Shown here: positions 35,287-43,763 of the stretch, piece by piece
Layout of the letters: every line of letters starts with the position of its first letter
Position numbering within the stretch: position 1 is the stretch's first letter
Assembly (NCBI RefSeq): GCF_012932915.1
Contig: NZ_VCQU01000020.1
Location: 1-49,712 of the forward strand
Length of the DNA stretch: 49,712 nt
Direction of reading: 5' to 3'
DNA from: Antrihabitans stalactiti
Lineage (GTDB): Bacteria > Actinomycetota > Actinomycetes > Mycobacteriales > Mycobacteriaceae
Program-made: the position numbers and the translations under genes
Notes under the pieces: generated by a model
Told to the model about the DNA's origin: nothing
Seen by the model: the letters and a program-made list of their open reading frames with translations, nothing else
The model's database searches: none

Positions 35287-36164
35287 TTCGATCCTCGCGG
35301 AAGGGCGTACGGGGGAGCCGGCACGGCTACTTCTGCGCCGGCGTACTCGCGATCGCGGCCGGAAAGCAATCCGACGACTGTAGCGAGCAGCGCGATGGCT
35401 GCAACTGCTGTGGCTCCGAGCAGCGCGCCCGCCGACACGTCGGTCAGCCAATGGACGCCGAGGTAGAGGCGGGTCATCATGACTGCGGCCACCACCATGA
35501 GTGCAGCGGCCGTTGCCGTGAGTTTCGTTGCAGTGCTGCGCGCTCGCAGGCCCGGCGCCGCGTCCGCCCACACCACGAGCAGGACCGCGCCGACCAAGGC
35601 CGTCGTCGCGGTGACGTGGCCGGACGGGAACGAGAAGTCGGTCTCGGCCATCATGTGTGCAGCAACAGGTGGCCGTTCTCGGCCGACGACATGCTTGATG
35701 AGCGTGCTGGCCGTTCCTGCCAGAACAACGGGGGAGAGCACCAACACCGCAGGACCGATCGCGCGGCGCTTCCAGCCGACGACTGCAGCAACGACCACCG
35801 CGATCACCGCAACACCAGCCGGTCCACCCACTGTGGTGACGGCGATCGCGACCGTCGTCCAGATGGGCGAGCGGTGTGCCACGAACCAATCGAGGGTCGC
35901 AGTGTCAGCGCCGGTCAACCAGCCGGACCGCGCGACCTGCACGGCGAGCACGATCAACATCGCGAGCAGCGCCGCCACGCGTACCGTCGCCCATCCGATG
36001 ATCGCTGCCACGTTCTGATCGAAGCGAGCCCGTCGTTGCGCGAAGACGGAGAAGACGATCGCGACGGTAGCGATTGCGACGGTCCAGATGGCAATTTCTG
36101 CGGTCGCTATCTCGGTGGCGATTTCGGTGATCAGAGTGTCGACAACTCCTCGGGTTCCGTTCAT
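35283..36164 (-). CDS. PAP2-family phosphatase, membrane-bound
   Basis: A 293-residue protein with several TM helices and the three PAP2 motifs in order: KHVVGRERPP, SFPSGHVTATT and TRLYLGVHWLTDV. Such enzymes dephosphorylate lipid or polyprenyl diphosphates. ATG 36164 is chosen; an upstream GTG at 36221 would add 19 residues. Its TGA overlaps the dedA start (ATGA), linking undecaprenyl-diphosphate recycling, DedA translocation and the response regulator in one operon. Confidence 0.87.
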   Translation of the reverse strand: MNGTRGVVDTLITEIATEIATAEIAIWTVAIATVAIVFSVFAQRRARFDQNVAAIIGWATVRVAALLAMLIVLAVQVARSGWLTGADTATLDWFVAHRSPIWTTVAIAVTTVGGPAGVAVIAVVVAAVVGWKRRAIGPAVLVLSPVVLAGTASTLIKHVVGRERPPVAAHMMAETDFSFPSGHVTATTALVGAVLLVVWADAAPGLRARSTATKLTATAAALMVVAAVMMTRLYLGVHWLTDVSAGALLGATAVAAIALLATVVGLLSGRDREYAGAEVAVPAPPYALPRGSK

Positions 36165-36232
36165 CAGCCCAGTCTCTGGAACAAGCGCTGTGGAAACCCT
36201 GAGAGCGGTGACCAATGCCACTCGCCCGCGGT

Positions 36233-36262
36233 GTGGGCCGCTGCGAATTCACAGCGGCCCAC
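36233..36262 (-). terminator. Hairpin terminator of the ubiD operon
   Basis: GTGGGCCGCTG (36233-36243) pairs perfectly with CAGCGGCCCAC (36252-36262) across an 8-nt loop, 14 bp past the stop of the last ubiD-like gene on the minus strand. Confidence 0.8.
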
Positions 36263-36275
36263 AGCGGTAGATCAG

Positions 36276-37907
36276 CTACTCACGGTGCTTTGGATCGAAG
36301 TTCGAAGGCTGGCCTTCCTGCACGGCCACCGCAAAGTCCGTGTCGGAGAAGGTGTATCGGTACCACGGTGCGTCGTCGCAGCGACCGAGTTGGTGGCGCA
36401 GGTTGCTGAACGCCCCATACACCGTCCGATACGGCTGCCCGTTGTAGTGCTGGAGGATTTCCTTCCAGGTGCGGGGTGCCTCGCGGATGAGCGCGGCCAT
36501 GTCGGTCGTCAACTCTTCCTCCGACATGACGACGACGTCGGGCGGTGGATCGCCGAGAACGAAGACCGTGCTGCGGTCGAAGTGTGAAGGCACGAATTTG
36601 GGACTGATCGGGACCGTGCAGTCGAGGCCGATCTTCGACGCGGTACCGGGCGCCGCATCTTCGGCGATCATCGGATCGACCGTCATCGTGTTGCCGTTCG
36701 GCAGCGTCACCGTGTCCAGGTGCGGCATATACCGATACGCCATCGCGAAAAGCACCGCGTTGTCGTCCCAGATGTCGACGTCGTCGTCGAAGACCATGGC
36801 AATCTTCGGCAGCCCCTGTTTCGAGCAGGACAGCATCACAGCGAGCGCCTGCTTCGAATCTCCCGCGCCCCTTGGCTTGATCTTCGCGTACGCAATGTTC
36901 GACAACCCGCCGAGCGGTGCACGGACCTCCTTCACGTCGATCCCCGCCATCGCGAGACCGCCGTAGAGATCGGATTCGATCATCGGCAGCTGGAGCATGT
37001 TGTCCGTGTACCAGGGATGCAGCCCGCCGATAGTCGCGTGTTGAAAGATGCCGCCCTTACGGAACGTCATCGCCTTGACGACAGCTCGGAAGTTGGCTTT
37101 GATTCCGCCGCCGTACATTCCGGTGAACTCGCCGTACGGTCCTTCGTCGTGGGTCAGGCCCTCGGTCGCCATCAGTTCGCACTCGAGCACGATCTCGGCA
37201 TTGGCCGGCACCAGCAAGTCGATGGTCTCGCACTTCACGAGCTTGGCGGGCTGGCCGTAGAAACTGCCGAGGACCTCGAAGTCGTCCGTGCCGGGCGGCA
37301 CGCCGGTAAGGGCGGCAACCTTGTCGACCAGCGGGCCACCGATCACGATGGCGAGCTCGAGATTTTGCCCTTTGGCCTGTGCCGCTTGGGCGTTCAACCG
37401 CGCCCGATGCGACGTGCAGGTCATGTCGAAGTTCTTCTCGTTCTTCGTACGGAACATGCTGCGGTAGATGCCCCAGTCGTAGACGCCGGTATTCGGGTCT
37501 TTGGTGACGACGAGATTGTCGTTCGTGTAGGCGTGGCCGTCTCGATCGTGGTGGAGAAACAGCGGCAGCCGGGTCAGGTCGACGTCGTCGCCGATCAGGA
37601 TGACTTCCTTACACGGCGCCGTATCCACGATCTCGGGCTTGACCCGGCCCTTACCGAGTTCGACCATTCGGCGTCCGGTCTCGGTCTTGTCGCAACCAAG
37701 CGCCCATGCCGTTTGTTCTTGGTTCGAGTACGCGTTGGCCAGGAACTGAAACTCACAGTCGGTGATGTTCTCGACCAGCACCGCTGTGAGGGGGTTTTCC
37801 TCCATGACGGTGGGCAACTCGTCGACGCGCTTTTCCTCCTTGATGCGGACCAGAAGGCCGGCGGCTTCCATTGCGTCGACGAACTCGCTCAAACTCTGCT
37901 GCGGCAT
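36276..37907 (-). CDS. UbiD-family (de)carboxylase, gene 1 of the tandem
   Basis: A 543-residue UbiD-family enzyme that should use prenylated FMN for reversible decarboxylation of an unsaturated or aromatic acid. A conserved R-E-E triad is seen as Arg149 (DWGIYRSM), Glu255 and Glu260 (HDEGPYGEFTG); the corresponding residues in Fdc1 are Arg173, Glu277 and Glu282. The YRSMFRTKNEKNF region is unlike canonical UbiD, suggesting a different substrate. It is the third gene of the UbiD2-SRPBCC-UbiD1 operon (11-nt gaps) and ends at a perfect hairpin. The cofactor gene ubiX is on the divergent operon. Confidence 0.87.
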   Translation of the reverse strand: MPQQSLSEFVDAMEAAGLLVRIKEEKRVDELPTVMEENPLTAVLVENITDCEFQFLANAYSNQEQTAWALGCDKTETGRRMVELGKGRVKPEIVDTAPCKEVILIGDDVDLTRLPLFLHHDRDGHAYTNDNLVVTKDPNTGVYDWGIYRSMFRTKNEKNFDMTCTSHRARLNAQAAQAKGQNLELAIVIGGPLVDKVAALTGVPPGTDDFEVLGSFYGQPAKLVKCETIDLLVPANAEIVLECELMATEGLTHDEGPYGEFTGMYGGGIKANFRAVVKAMTFRKGGIFQHATIGGLHPWYTDNMLQLPMIESDLYGGLAMAGIDVKEVRAPLGGLSNIAYAKIKPRGAGDSKQALAVMLSCSKQGLPKIAMVFDDDVDIWDDNAVLFAMAYRYMPHLDTVTLPNGNTMTVDPMIAEDAAPGTASKIGLDCTVPISPKFVPSHFDRSTVFVLGDPPPDVVVMSEEELTTDMAALIREAPRTWKEILQHYNGQPYRTVYGAFSNLRHQLGRCDDAPWYRYTFSDTDFAVAVQEGQPSNFDPKHRE

Positions 37908-37918
37908 CGGGCTGGTCC

Positions 37919-38350
37919 TCAGTTGAAGGCGGGTGCGGGTTTTCCGGATTTGACTGCCTGGGCGAGGTGGTGCAGAAGCACACCCCAGATCGTGTTGCAT
38001 TTGCGGTAATTGCCGTGGGTTCCCGGCCAACCGCTGTGTGTGAGGACGAGCAGAGTGGTGCCCTCGTCGAGGGCTGAGATCTCGAATGTGGCCTTCGTTC
38101 CGACCGAGTCACCGGGTCCGGCCGCGCAAAGCCATTCGACATGCGACGGTTGCGAAGCGACGACTTCCCAGGCGAATTCGGGCCGCCCGCTGAACTTGAA
38201 CTCCCATTTGCTGCCGACCTCGCCGGTCCCGACCGCGTGCGGCGTTTGCCAGGACTGGATGCCTTCGGCAGTGGTCAACGCGGTGAAAACCTGCTCGGGT
38301 GAGCCGCTTATCTTGATCTCGTGACTGATTTCGTGGCGTGTTTCGGGCAT
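37919..38350 (-). CDS. SRPBCC/AHSA1-like protein between two ubiD genes
   Basis: A 143-residue helix-grip protein: EIKISGSPEQVFTALTTAEG, a sheet with SKWEFKFSGRPEFAWEVV, and a C-terminal helix LHHLAQAVKSGKP. ATG 38350 follows AAAGG. Being locked between two UbiD genes with 11-nt gaps, it may bind or channel the hydrophobic or aromatic substrate. That is inference; the fold alone does not show it. Confidence 0.78.
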   Translation of the reverse strand: MPETRHEISHEIKISGSPEQVFTALTTAEGIQSWQTPHAVGTGEVGSKWEFKFSGRPEFAWEVVASQPSHVEWLCAAGPGDSVGTKATFEISALDEGTTLLVLTHSGWPGTHGNYRKCNTIWGVLLHHLAQAVKSGKPAPAFN

Positions 38351-38361
38351 TTTCGAACCTT

Positions 38362-39801
38362 TCACGGTGCGCGATTGCGGAGTTCTGGGAAGTCGTAGTC
38401 ACGCCAGCCCGGCACGTCGGCCACCATGACGAATTCGTGTCCGTGTTCTGCGACGGACGGTCCGCAAGCCTCGTCGGACCCGGCGATCCGGACATCGGTT
38501 CCGTAGGGATAGGTCGCGTCGATGGCCAGTGCGGAACCCATTCGCTGGTCGAGCGGAATGTCATCGGAGACCGACGGATCGAGCGGTCCGGCAGGTAGTT
38601 GATCGACGAGGATCACGTCGCGCGACGGCTGTGTCCGGAAGGCGACGGCCCATTCCACTTGATCGGAGTTGTTGACGTCGATGTCCGGGTCGACGACGAT
38701 CACCGTTTTCGGCCTCAGGTTCGTTCCCATGGCCATAAGGATTGCCGCGCGTGCCTCACCGGAGTACCGCGGGCGCATGGCAATGACGATGTAGAACGAG
38801 ACACCACCAGAAGACGGGACGGCGACCTTTTCGATCGTCGGGAATTGACTTCGCATCATCTGGAAGAACGATGCCTCGAACGGCAATTGTTTGAGCGTGT
38901 GATTCTCGGTGGGTGGCACACCGGTCAGCAACGCCTGGAAGTACGCGTCGTTGCGATGGGTGATCGCCAGAACGCGCGCGATCGGCTTCATCGACCCCGG
39001 CGTGTAGTACCCGGTGTACTCGCCGAGCGGCCCCTCGAAAACCTCGTTGGCGAATTGGACCTCGAACTCGATGACGACTTCCGCGCGGGCGGGCACGTTC
39101 ACGTCGTTTGTTCGGCATTTGACGAGTTCGACTGCCGCACCACGCAATCCGCCCGCGACCGCAAAATCATTGGTGTCGTCGGTCGCCTGGATCGGACACG
39201 TGTAGGCGAGCATCGGATCGACTCCGATCACCAACGCGGCTCGGAATGTCTGCTGGCCCAACCTGACCGCCTTTGCAAGGTTCTTTCCGAACCGATGCAT
39301 GGGCTGCGCGAGGAACGACATGGTGTTCTTGTCGATGATTTGAAAGCGGTAATGACCCATGTCCGGAATCCCGGTCTCGGGATCATGGCTGACGACGATG
39401 CCCGGCGTGATGTACGGACCGCCATCGTTCGGACTGTATTTCGGCACCGGCAAGGTGGAGAGGTCGATGTCGTCGCCTTCGATGACGTTCTCGTGCACTG
39501 GCGCGTCGTCGACCAGCACCGGCGGTATCGGGTTCGAAAGTCCATTGAGGATCTTCCCGAATGCCTCGTCCTCTGTGGCCTGAAAGGCGATGAGCGCCTT
39601 CGCTCGTGAGTTGTAGACACCGGCCACGAGGGGGAATGGTGTGCCGTTGTTCTTGAAAACGAAGGCGGGCCCAGCGATGGATGCGCTCTTGCGCAGGCCC
39701 TTGGCTACTTCGAGTTCCAGCGCGACCGGACGGTCGACGTCCACCAACTCGCCTTGCTCGCGAAGTGCAGTCAAAAAATCTCGGAAATCCTGAAATGGCA
39801 T
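38362..39801 (-). CDS. UbiD-family (de)carboxylase, gene 2 of the tandem
   Basis: The 479-residue protein is a more canonical UbiD. The catalytic triad is Arg152 (GHYRFQI), Glu256 and Glu261 (EGPLGEYTGYY); the spacing 152-256-261 equals that of Fdc1 173-277-282. Other UbiD signatures are MHRFGK and QFPTIEKVAVP. It is first in the minus-strand operon. ATG 39801 is chosen because GAAGG precedes it; an upstream ATG at 39813 lacks spacing. With gene 1 it may form a hetero-oligomer, as in aromatic carboxylases that use two UbiD-type subunits. Confidence 0.88.
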   Translation of the reverse strand: MPFQDFRDFLTALREQGELVDVDRPVALELEVAKGLRKSASIAGPAFVFKNNGTPFPLVAGVYNSRAKALIAFQATEDEAFGKILNGLSNPIPPVLVDDAPVHENVIEGDDIDLSTLPVPKYSPNDGGPYITPGIVVSHDPETGIPDMGHYRFQIIDKNTMSFLAQPMHRFGKNLAKAVRLGQQTFRAALVIGVDPMLAYTCPIQATDDTNDFAVAGGLRGAAVELVKCRTNDVNVPARAEVVIEFEVQFANEVFEGPLGEYTGYYTPGSMKPIARVLAITHRNDAYFQALLTGVPPTENHTLKQLPFEASFFQMMRSQFPTIEKVAVPSSGGVSFYIVIAMRPRYSGEARAAILMAMGTNLRPKTVIVVDPDIDVNNSDQVEWAVAFRTQPSRDVILVDQLPAGPLDPSVSDDIPLDQRMGSALAIDATYPYGTDVRIAGSDEACGPSVAEHGHEFVMVADVPGWRDYDFPELRNRAP

Positions 39802-39853
39802 CGCGGCCTTCATTCTCCATGCGGGACGACGGTCTGCGAAGTATCGTCGCATT

Positions 39854-39869
39854 CCGAACAATTGTTTGG
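39854..39869. promoter_or_regulatory. Near-palindrome in the ubiD / ubiX-hox divergent promoter
   Basis: CCGAACAATTGTTTGG has a perfect AACAATTGTT core and matching CC/GG ends with one mismatch. It is central in the gap between the two divergent operons and is a candidate site for a shared regulator. Confidence 0.55.
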
Positions 39870-39923
39870 CGGCGCATTGACCCACAAGATTTATTCTGAA
39901 AATCCGGACGGCGGTGAAGCGAC

Positions 39924-40481
39924 GTGCACGCAGAAACGAACTCCGCGGTATCGGATTCGAGGCTCACTCGCTTTGCGCTGGGAATCTACCGCGCCGACGG
40001 TGTCTCGACGGCCTGCCTGATGCTGCAGGAACGTTTCGAATTGGATGTGAACCTGGTGCTGTTTGCAGCATTCTTCGGAGCACAGGAGGGGTGCGCGTTG
40101 ACTGCGACACATATCGATGCACTTGCCGATCGAATCGGTCCATGGCACGCCGAAGTGGTCCGGCCGCTGCGAGCAGTGCGGAAGCGTTTGAAGACAGGCC
40201 CTGCACCCGCACCCGACGCGCGCACCGCCGAGCTGCGAAATGCTCTGCAGCGCTTGGAGATCGACGCCGAACTGATCGAACTCGCAGAACTCGCCGCAAT
40301 GGGGGAGACTCTCGAAGCCGGCCCGGCCGCCGGCGCTACCGCTACGCGCGCCGCGGCAGCGATCGAGGTTGTCGTGGGTGCGAAGAGCAACCGCGAGCTG
40401 GACAGCGATGAGCGCGCGGCCATTGTCCGCATTGCCGACGCAGCGGCAGCACTGGTCGGCGACACGGCCCGGGTGATGTGA
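39924..40481 (+). CDS. TIGR02444-family protein
   Basis: The 185-residue helical protein starts at GTG 39924. The N-terminus RFALGIYRADGVSTACLMLQ and following NLVLFAAFFGAQEG match the TIGR02444 family, whose role is unknown. A long Ala-rich helical C-terminus follows. Its stop TGA directly abuts the ubiX ATG, so the two are translationally coupled, and the family may be linked to UbiD/UbiX chemistry here. Confidence 0.75.
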   Translation: MHAETNSAVSDSRLTRFALGIYRADGVSTACLMLQERFELDVNLVLFAAFFGAQEGCALTATHIDALADRIGPWHAEVVRPLRAVRKRLKTGPAPAPDARTAELRNALQRLEIDAELIELAELAAMGETLEAGPAAGATATRAAAAIEVVVGAKSNRELDSDERAAIVRIADAAAALVGDTARVM

Positions 40482-41120
40482 ATGAAACGGCTGATCGTTG
40501 CGATAACCGGCGCCTCGGGTGCGATTTACGGAATCCGGGCGCTGGAATTGCTCAGAGACGTCGAGGACGTCGAGACCCACGCGATACTCACCGCATCGTG
40601 CATGCGCACGATAGTGGAAGAAACCGACTACAAGCCTGACGAGGTACGTGACCTCGCGGACCGCGTCTACAACCCGAAGGACATTGGCGCCGCAGTGTCG
40701 TCAGGATCGTTCATCACGGCAGGGATGCTCGTTGCGCCGTGCTCGGTCAAGACGCTCAGCGGAATCGCCAACTGCTACAACGACGAACTGGTCGTCCGCG
40801 CCGCGGATGTCTGCCTGAAGGAGCGTCGACGCGTCGTCCTGCTGTTGCGCGAGACTCCGTTGCACGCCGGCCACATCGAACTGATGGCCCAAGCAACGCG
40901 CAACGGCGCCATCCTGATGCCGCCGGTCCCGGCGTTCTATCACCGACCGGCCACCCTGGACGACGTGGTGAATCAGACCTTGGCACGAGCGCTGGACCTC
41001 CTCGACATCCCGCTACCGGGGACCAAACGGTGGGACGGTACCGGGCGGGGCGCGGTCCGCCCGCGTGTCGTCGATCGGGGTCAAAACGGCCTGTCGCTTG
41101 CGAATCCGATCGAGCGCTGA
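40482..41120 (+). CDS. ubiX: UbiX flavin prenyltransferase
   Basis: A 212-residue flavoprotein that prenylates FMN with dimethylallyl phosphate to make prFMN, the cofactor of UbiD enzymes. Motifs: IVAITGASGAIYGIRALELL with Ser12, the TASC region, GSFITAGMLVAPCSVKTLSG and LLLRETPLHAGHIELM, including the Glu/Arg pocket. It immediately follows the TIGR02444 gene and is divergent from the two ubiD genes, so this locus makes its own cofactor. Confidence 0.93.
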   Translation: MKRLIVAITGASGAIYGIRALELLRDVEDVETHAILTASCMRTIVEETDYKPDEVRDLADRVYNPKDIGAAVSSGSFITAGMLVAPCSVKTLSGIANCYNDELVVRAADVCLKERRRVVLLLRETPLHAGHIELMAQATRNGAILMPPVPAFYHRPATLDDVVNQTLARALDLLDIPLPGTKRWDGTGRGAVRPRVVDRGQNGLSLANPIER

Positions 41121-41246
41121 CTGCAGTCCGGCGGGAGCGGGAAGATCGCGTTACGCTCGAGGCTGTGCGTGGCCGCGTATATGCAGTCGGTCCGGGCGAC
41201 TCGAGTTTCGATGCGCTCGGCGGAGACGCGGCATGAGTGATGCGCA
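41121..41246 (+). other. 126-bp gap before hoxF
   Basis: A short frame from GTG 41165 reads MRGRVYAVGPGDSSFDALG... and stops 8 nt before the hoxF ATG. It may be a leader or random. I see no clear promoter element or terminator, so hoxF may be transcribed from ubiX. Confidence 0.35.
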
Positions 41247-43058
41247 ATGACATCGTCGTCCAATGGCATCGAGACGATCCTCGCGCGGCACGGGTCGGAC
41301 AGGACCCGGCTGATCGATATTCTCTGGGACGTCCAGCATCTGCTGGGCCACATCCCGCGGGACGTGTTGCCACAATTGGCGACGGCGTTGCACACAACCC
41401 CACTCGACATCGTCGAGACCGCGTCGTTCTATCGGTTCTTCCGCACCGAACCGGCCGGGAGATACCCGATCTACCTGAGCAACACGGTGATTGCGAAGAT
41501 GCACGGCTATTCGGCCGTGTACGACGCGCTGGAACAACAGACCGGCGCGCGGTTCGGTGGGGCCGACGACTCGGGAACATTCGGATTGTTCGAAACATCG
41601 TGCATCGGGCTCAGCGATCAGGAACCTGCGATGCTGATCGACTCCGTCGTGTTCACGCGATTGACGCCGGAAAAGGTCGCACACGTCGTTGCGCAGTTAC
41701 GAGCAGGCCGTTCCCCGGTCGAGATCGCGAACCCAACTGGGCTGCCGATCACAGACATCGCGTACGTCGATGCCTTGGTGGAATCGAATATTCGCAGGCG
41801 CGGCCCGGTGTTCTTCGGCGACGGGACCGACTATCGAGCCGTGCTCGACCGTTGCTTGGCCCGCACTCCCGATCAGGTCACCGAGACGATCAGTGCGTCG
41901 AAGTTACGCGGGCGCGGCGGTGCCGGATTTTCTACCGGCTCGAAATGGCGGCTGTGCGGTGCGGCGGCCGGCGACGAGAAATACATCATCTGCAACGCAG
42001 ACGAAGGCGAGCCCGGCACTTTCAAGGATCGGGTGCTGCTCACCCGCGACCCGAAGAGTGTCTTCGTCGGAATGATCATTGCCGCTTACGCAATCGGCAG
42101 TGGGCACGGGATCGTCTATCTCCGTGCGGAATACACCTATCTGAAGAACTATCTCGAACATCAACTCCAGGAACTCCGGTCGGACGGGCTGCTCGGTCGC
42201 GATGTCGGCGACAGACCAGGATTCGACTTCGACATCCGCATCCAACTCGGTGCAGGTGCCTACATCTGCGGCGAAGAGTCTGCGCTGATCGAGTCCTGCG
42301 AGGGCAAGCGAGGCACACCGCGGGTGAAACCGCCCTACCCGGTCGAGGTGGGCTACCTGGGCAAGCCCACCTGCGTCGACAACGTCGAGACCTTCGCTGC
42401 CGCCGCCCGAATCATGGAGGAAGGCGCAGAATGGTTCGCGGCGATGGGGACGCTCAATTCTGCCGGCACCCGTCTGTTGAGCGTCGCCGGAGACTGTGAC
42501 CGGCCGGGAATCTACGAGGTCGAATGGGGAATCACGCTCAACGAGGTGTTGTCCTTGGTCGGCGCGCAGGATGCTCACGCCGTTCAGATCAGCGGGCCGT
42601 CGGGTGAATGCGTATCCGTTCGTACCGACGGAGAGCGGACGATCGCCTACGAGGACATTTCCTGCAACGGTGCGTTCACCGTCTTCAACGCCGAACGCGA
42701 CTTGCTGGAATGCGTGAAGGATTTCGCCGAGTTCTTTGCCGACGAGTCCTGCGGCATCTGCGTGCCGTGCCGGGTGGGCACCGTCGAACTGCGGAGGAAG
42801 GTCGACCTCGTGCTGACCGGGCACGGCAGCGAGCGCGATCTCAACGACATCGTCAGTTGGGGCACGTTGATGCGTCGGACCAGCCGGTGCGGATTGGGCG
42901 CGACCGCAGCGAATCCCGTCGTGACCACCCTCGAAAAGTTCCCCGAGATCTACCGCTCGCGAATCCACACACCCGAGGGCAGCCTGCTCCCGTCGTTAGA
43001 CCTCGACTACGCGCTCAGCGGGAACAAGACCGAGCGTGAAGGCGGTGGTGCCGGATGA
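41247..43058 (+). CDS. hoxF: NAD-reducing [NiFe] hydrogenase, diaphorase subunit HoxF
   Basis: A 603-residue HoxF, the length of the R. eutropha subunit. Residues 1-160 are a NuoE-like domain that has lost the usual [2Fe-2S] ligands (only a Cys near 119). The flavin/NAD site has GRGGAGFSTGSKW (222-234) and DEGEPGTFKDR, and the [4Fe-4S] ligands are Cys502, Cys505, Cys508 and Cys548 (ESCGICVPCR and SRCGLG). HoxF passes electrons from HoxU to NAD+ through FMN. The stop overlaps hoxU by 4 bp (ATGA). Confidence 0.93.
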   Translation: MTSSSNGIETILARHGSDRTRLIDILWDVQHLLGHIPRDVLPQLATALHTTPLDIVETASFYRFFRTEPAGRYPIYLSNTVIAKMHGYSAVYDALEQQTGARFGGADDSGTFGLFETSCIGLSDQEPAMLIDSVVFTRLTPEKVAHVVAQLRAGRSPVEIANPTGLPITDIAYVDALVESNIRRRGPVFFGDGTDYRAVLDRCLARTPDQVTETISASKLRGRGGAGFSTGSKWRLCGAAAGDEKYIICNADEGEPGTFKDRVLLTRDPKSVFVGMIIAAYAIGSGHGIVYLRAEYTYLKNYLEHQLQELRSDGLLGRDVGDRPGFDFDIRIQLGAGAYICGEESALIESCEGKRGTPRVKPPYPVEVGYLGKPTCVDNVETFAAAARIMEEGAEWFAAMGTLNSAGTRLLSVAGDCDRPGIYEVEWGITLNEVLSLVGAQDAHAVQISGPSGECVSVRTDGERTIAYEDISCNGAFTVFNAERDLLECVKDFAEFFADESCGICVPCRVGTVELRRKVDLVLTGHGSERDLNDIVSWGTLMRRTSRCGLGATAANPVVTTLEKFPEIYRSRIHTPEGSLLPSLDLDYALSGNKTEREGGGAG

Positions 43059-43756
43059 ACATCGACATCGAGATCGACGGACGTCCGGTTGCGACGGTGA
43101 GCGGTCGAAATCTCGTCGACGTCGCAGCCGAAGCAGGCGTGTACATCCCGACGCTCTGCTACTTCGAAGGCAAGCCGTGTCTCGGCACGTGCAGGGTGTG
43201 CTCGGTGAAGGTCGACGGCCACGTCGTCGCCGCGTGCACGGTTCGCGTTGCTGCGCATATGAAAGTCGAAGTCGACGAACCGGATACCGCCGATATGCGC
43301 AAAGCGCTGGTGGAAATGTTGTTCGCCGAGGGAAATCACAATTGTCCGAGTTGCGAGAAGAGCGGTCGCTGCAAACTCCAGGCTGTCGGCTATGAGGTCG
43401 ACATGCTGGTCTCCCGGTTCCCGTACCGTTTCGCCGCACACGAGCGTGACCACGCTGCCGAGCGAATCTGGCTGGAGCGCGATCGCTGCATCTTCTGCCA
43501 GCGATGTGTGGAGTTCGTCCGTGACGACGACGGCGAGAAGATTTTCAGCATCAGCGGTCGTGGCGCCTCTGCGCGGATCGAGATCGACACCGGTCGTGCC
43601 GACGCGATGTCGACCGAGCAGATCCGCGAAGCCGTCGCACTCTGCCCAGTCGGCGCGATCCTGGAAAAAGGGGTCGGTTACAACGTCGCGATCGGTGCGC
43701 GAAAGTTCGAGATCGAATCCGTCCGCGCACGCGCGCTGGACGGACTGGCAGATTGA
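43055..43756 (+). CDS. hoxU: Hydrogenase iron-sulfur subunit HoxU
   Basis: A 233-residue ferredoxin-like subunit carrying electrons between HoxY and HoxF. Cluster ligands in order: [2Fe-2S] Cys35, 46, 49 and 61; the His-Cys3 [4Fe-4S] site His95, Cys97, Cys100 and Cys106; and a C-terminal [4Fe-4S] set Cys145, 148, 151 and 197. Every expected ligand is there. It overlaps hoxF by 4 bp and is followed by hoxY within 8 nt. Confidence 0.93.
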   Translation: MNIDIEIDGRPVATVSGRNLVDVAAEAGVYIPTLCYFEGKPCLGTCRVCSVKVDGHVVAACTVRVAAHMKVEVDEPDTADMRKALVEMLFAEGNHNCPSCEKSGRCKLQAVGYEVDMLVSRFPYRFAAHERDHAAERIWLERDRCIFCQRCVEFVRDDDGEKIFSISGRGASARIEIDTGRADAMSTEQIREAVALCPVGAILEKGVGYNVAIGARKFEIESVRARALDGLAD

Positions 43757-43763
43757 GTGGGCT

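Noticed and set aside
36720-38009. A 429-codon plus-strand open frame opposite the first ubiD gene
   Set aside because: The antisense frame is a shadow of GC-rich codon bias; the minus-strand UbiD protein has family motifs and a terminator, the antisense frame has no domain.
38599-39609. A 336-codon plus-strand frame opposite the second ubiD gene
   Set aside because: Same reason: Arg/His-rich shadow translation with no recognisable motif.
40739-41236. Frame overlapping the ubiX 3' end and reaching hoxF
   Set aside because: Most of it is an alternate frame of ubiX; only the last 24 codons lie in the gap, which I list as a possible leader.
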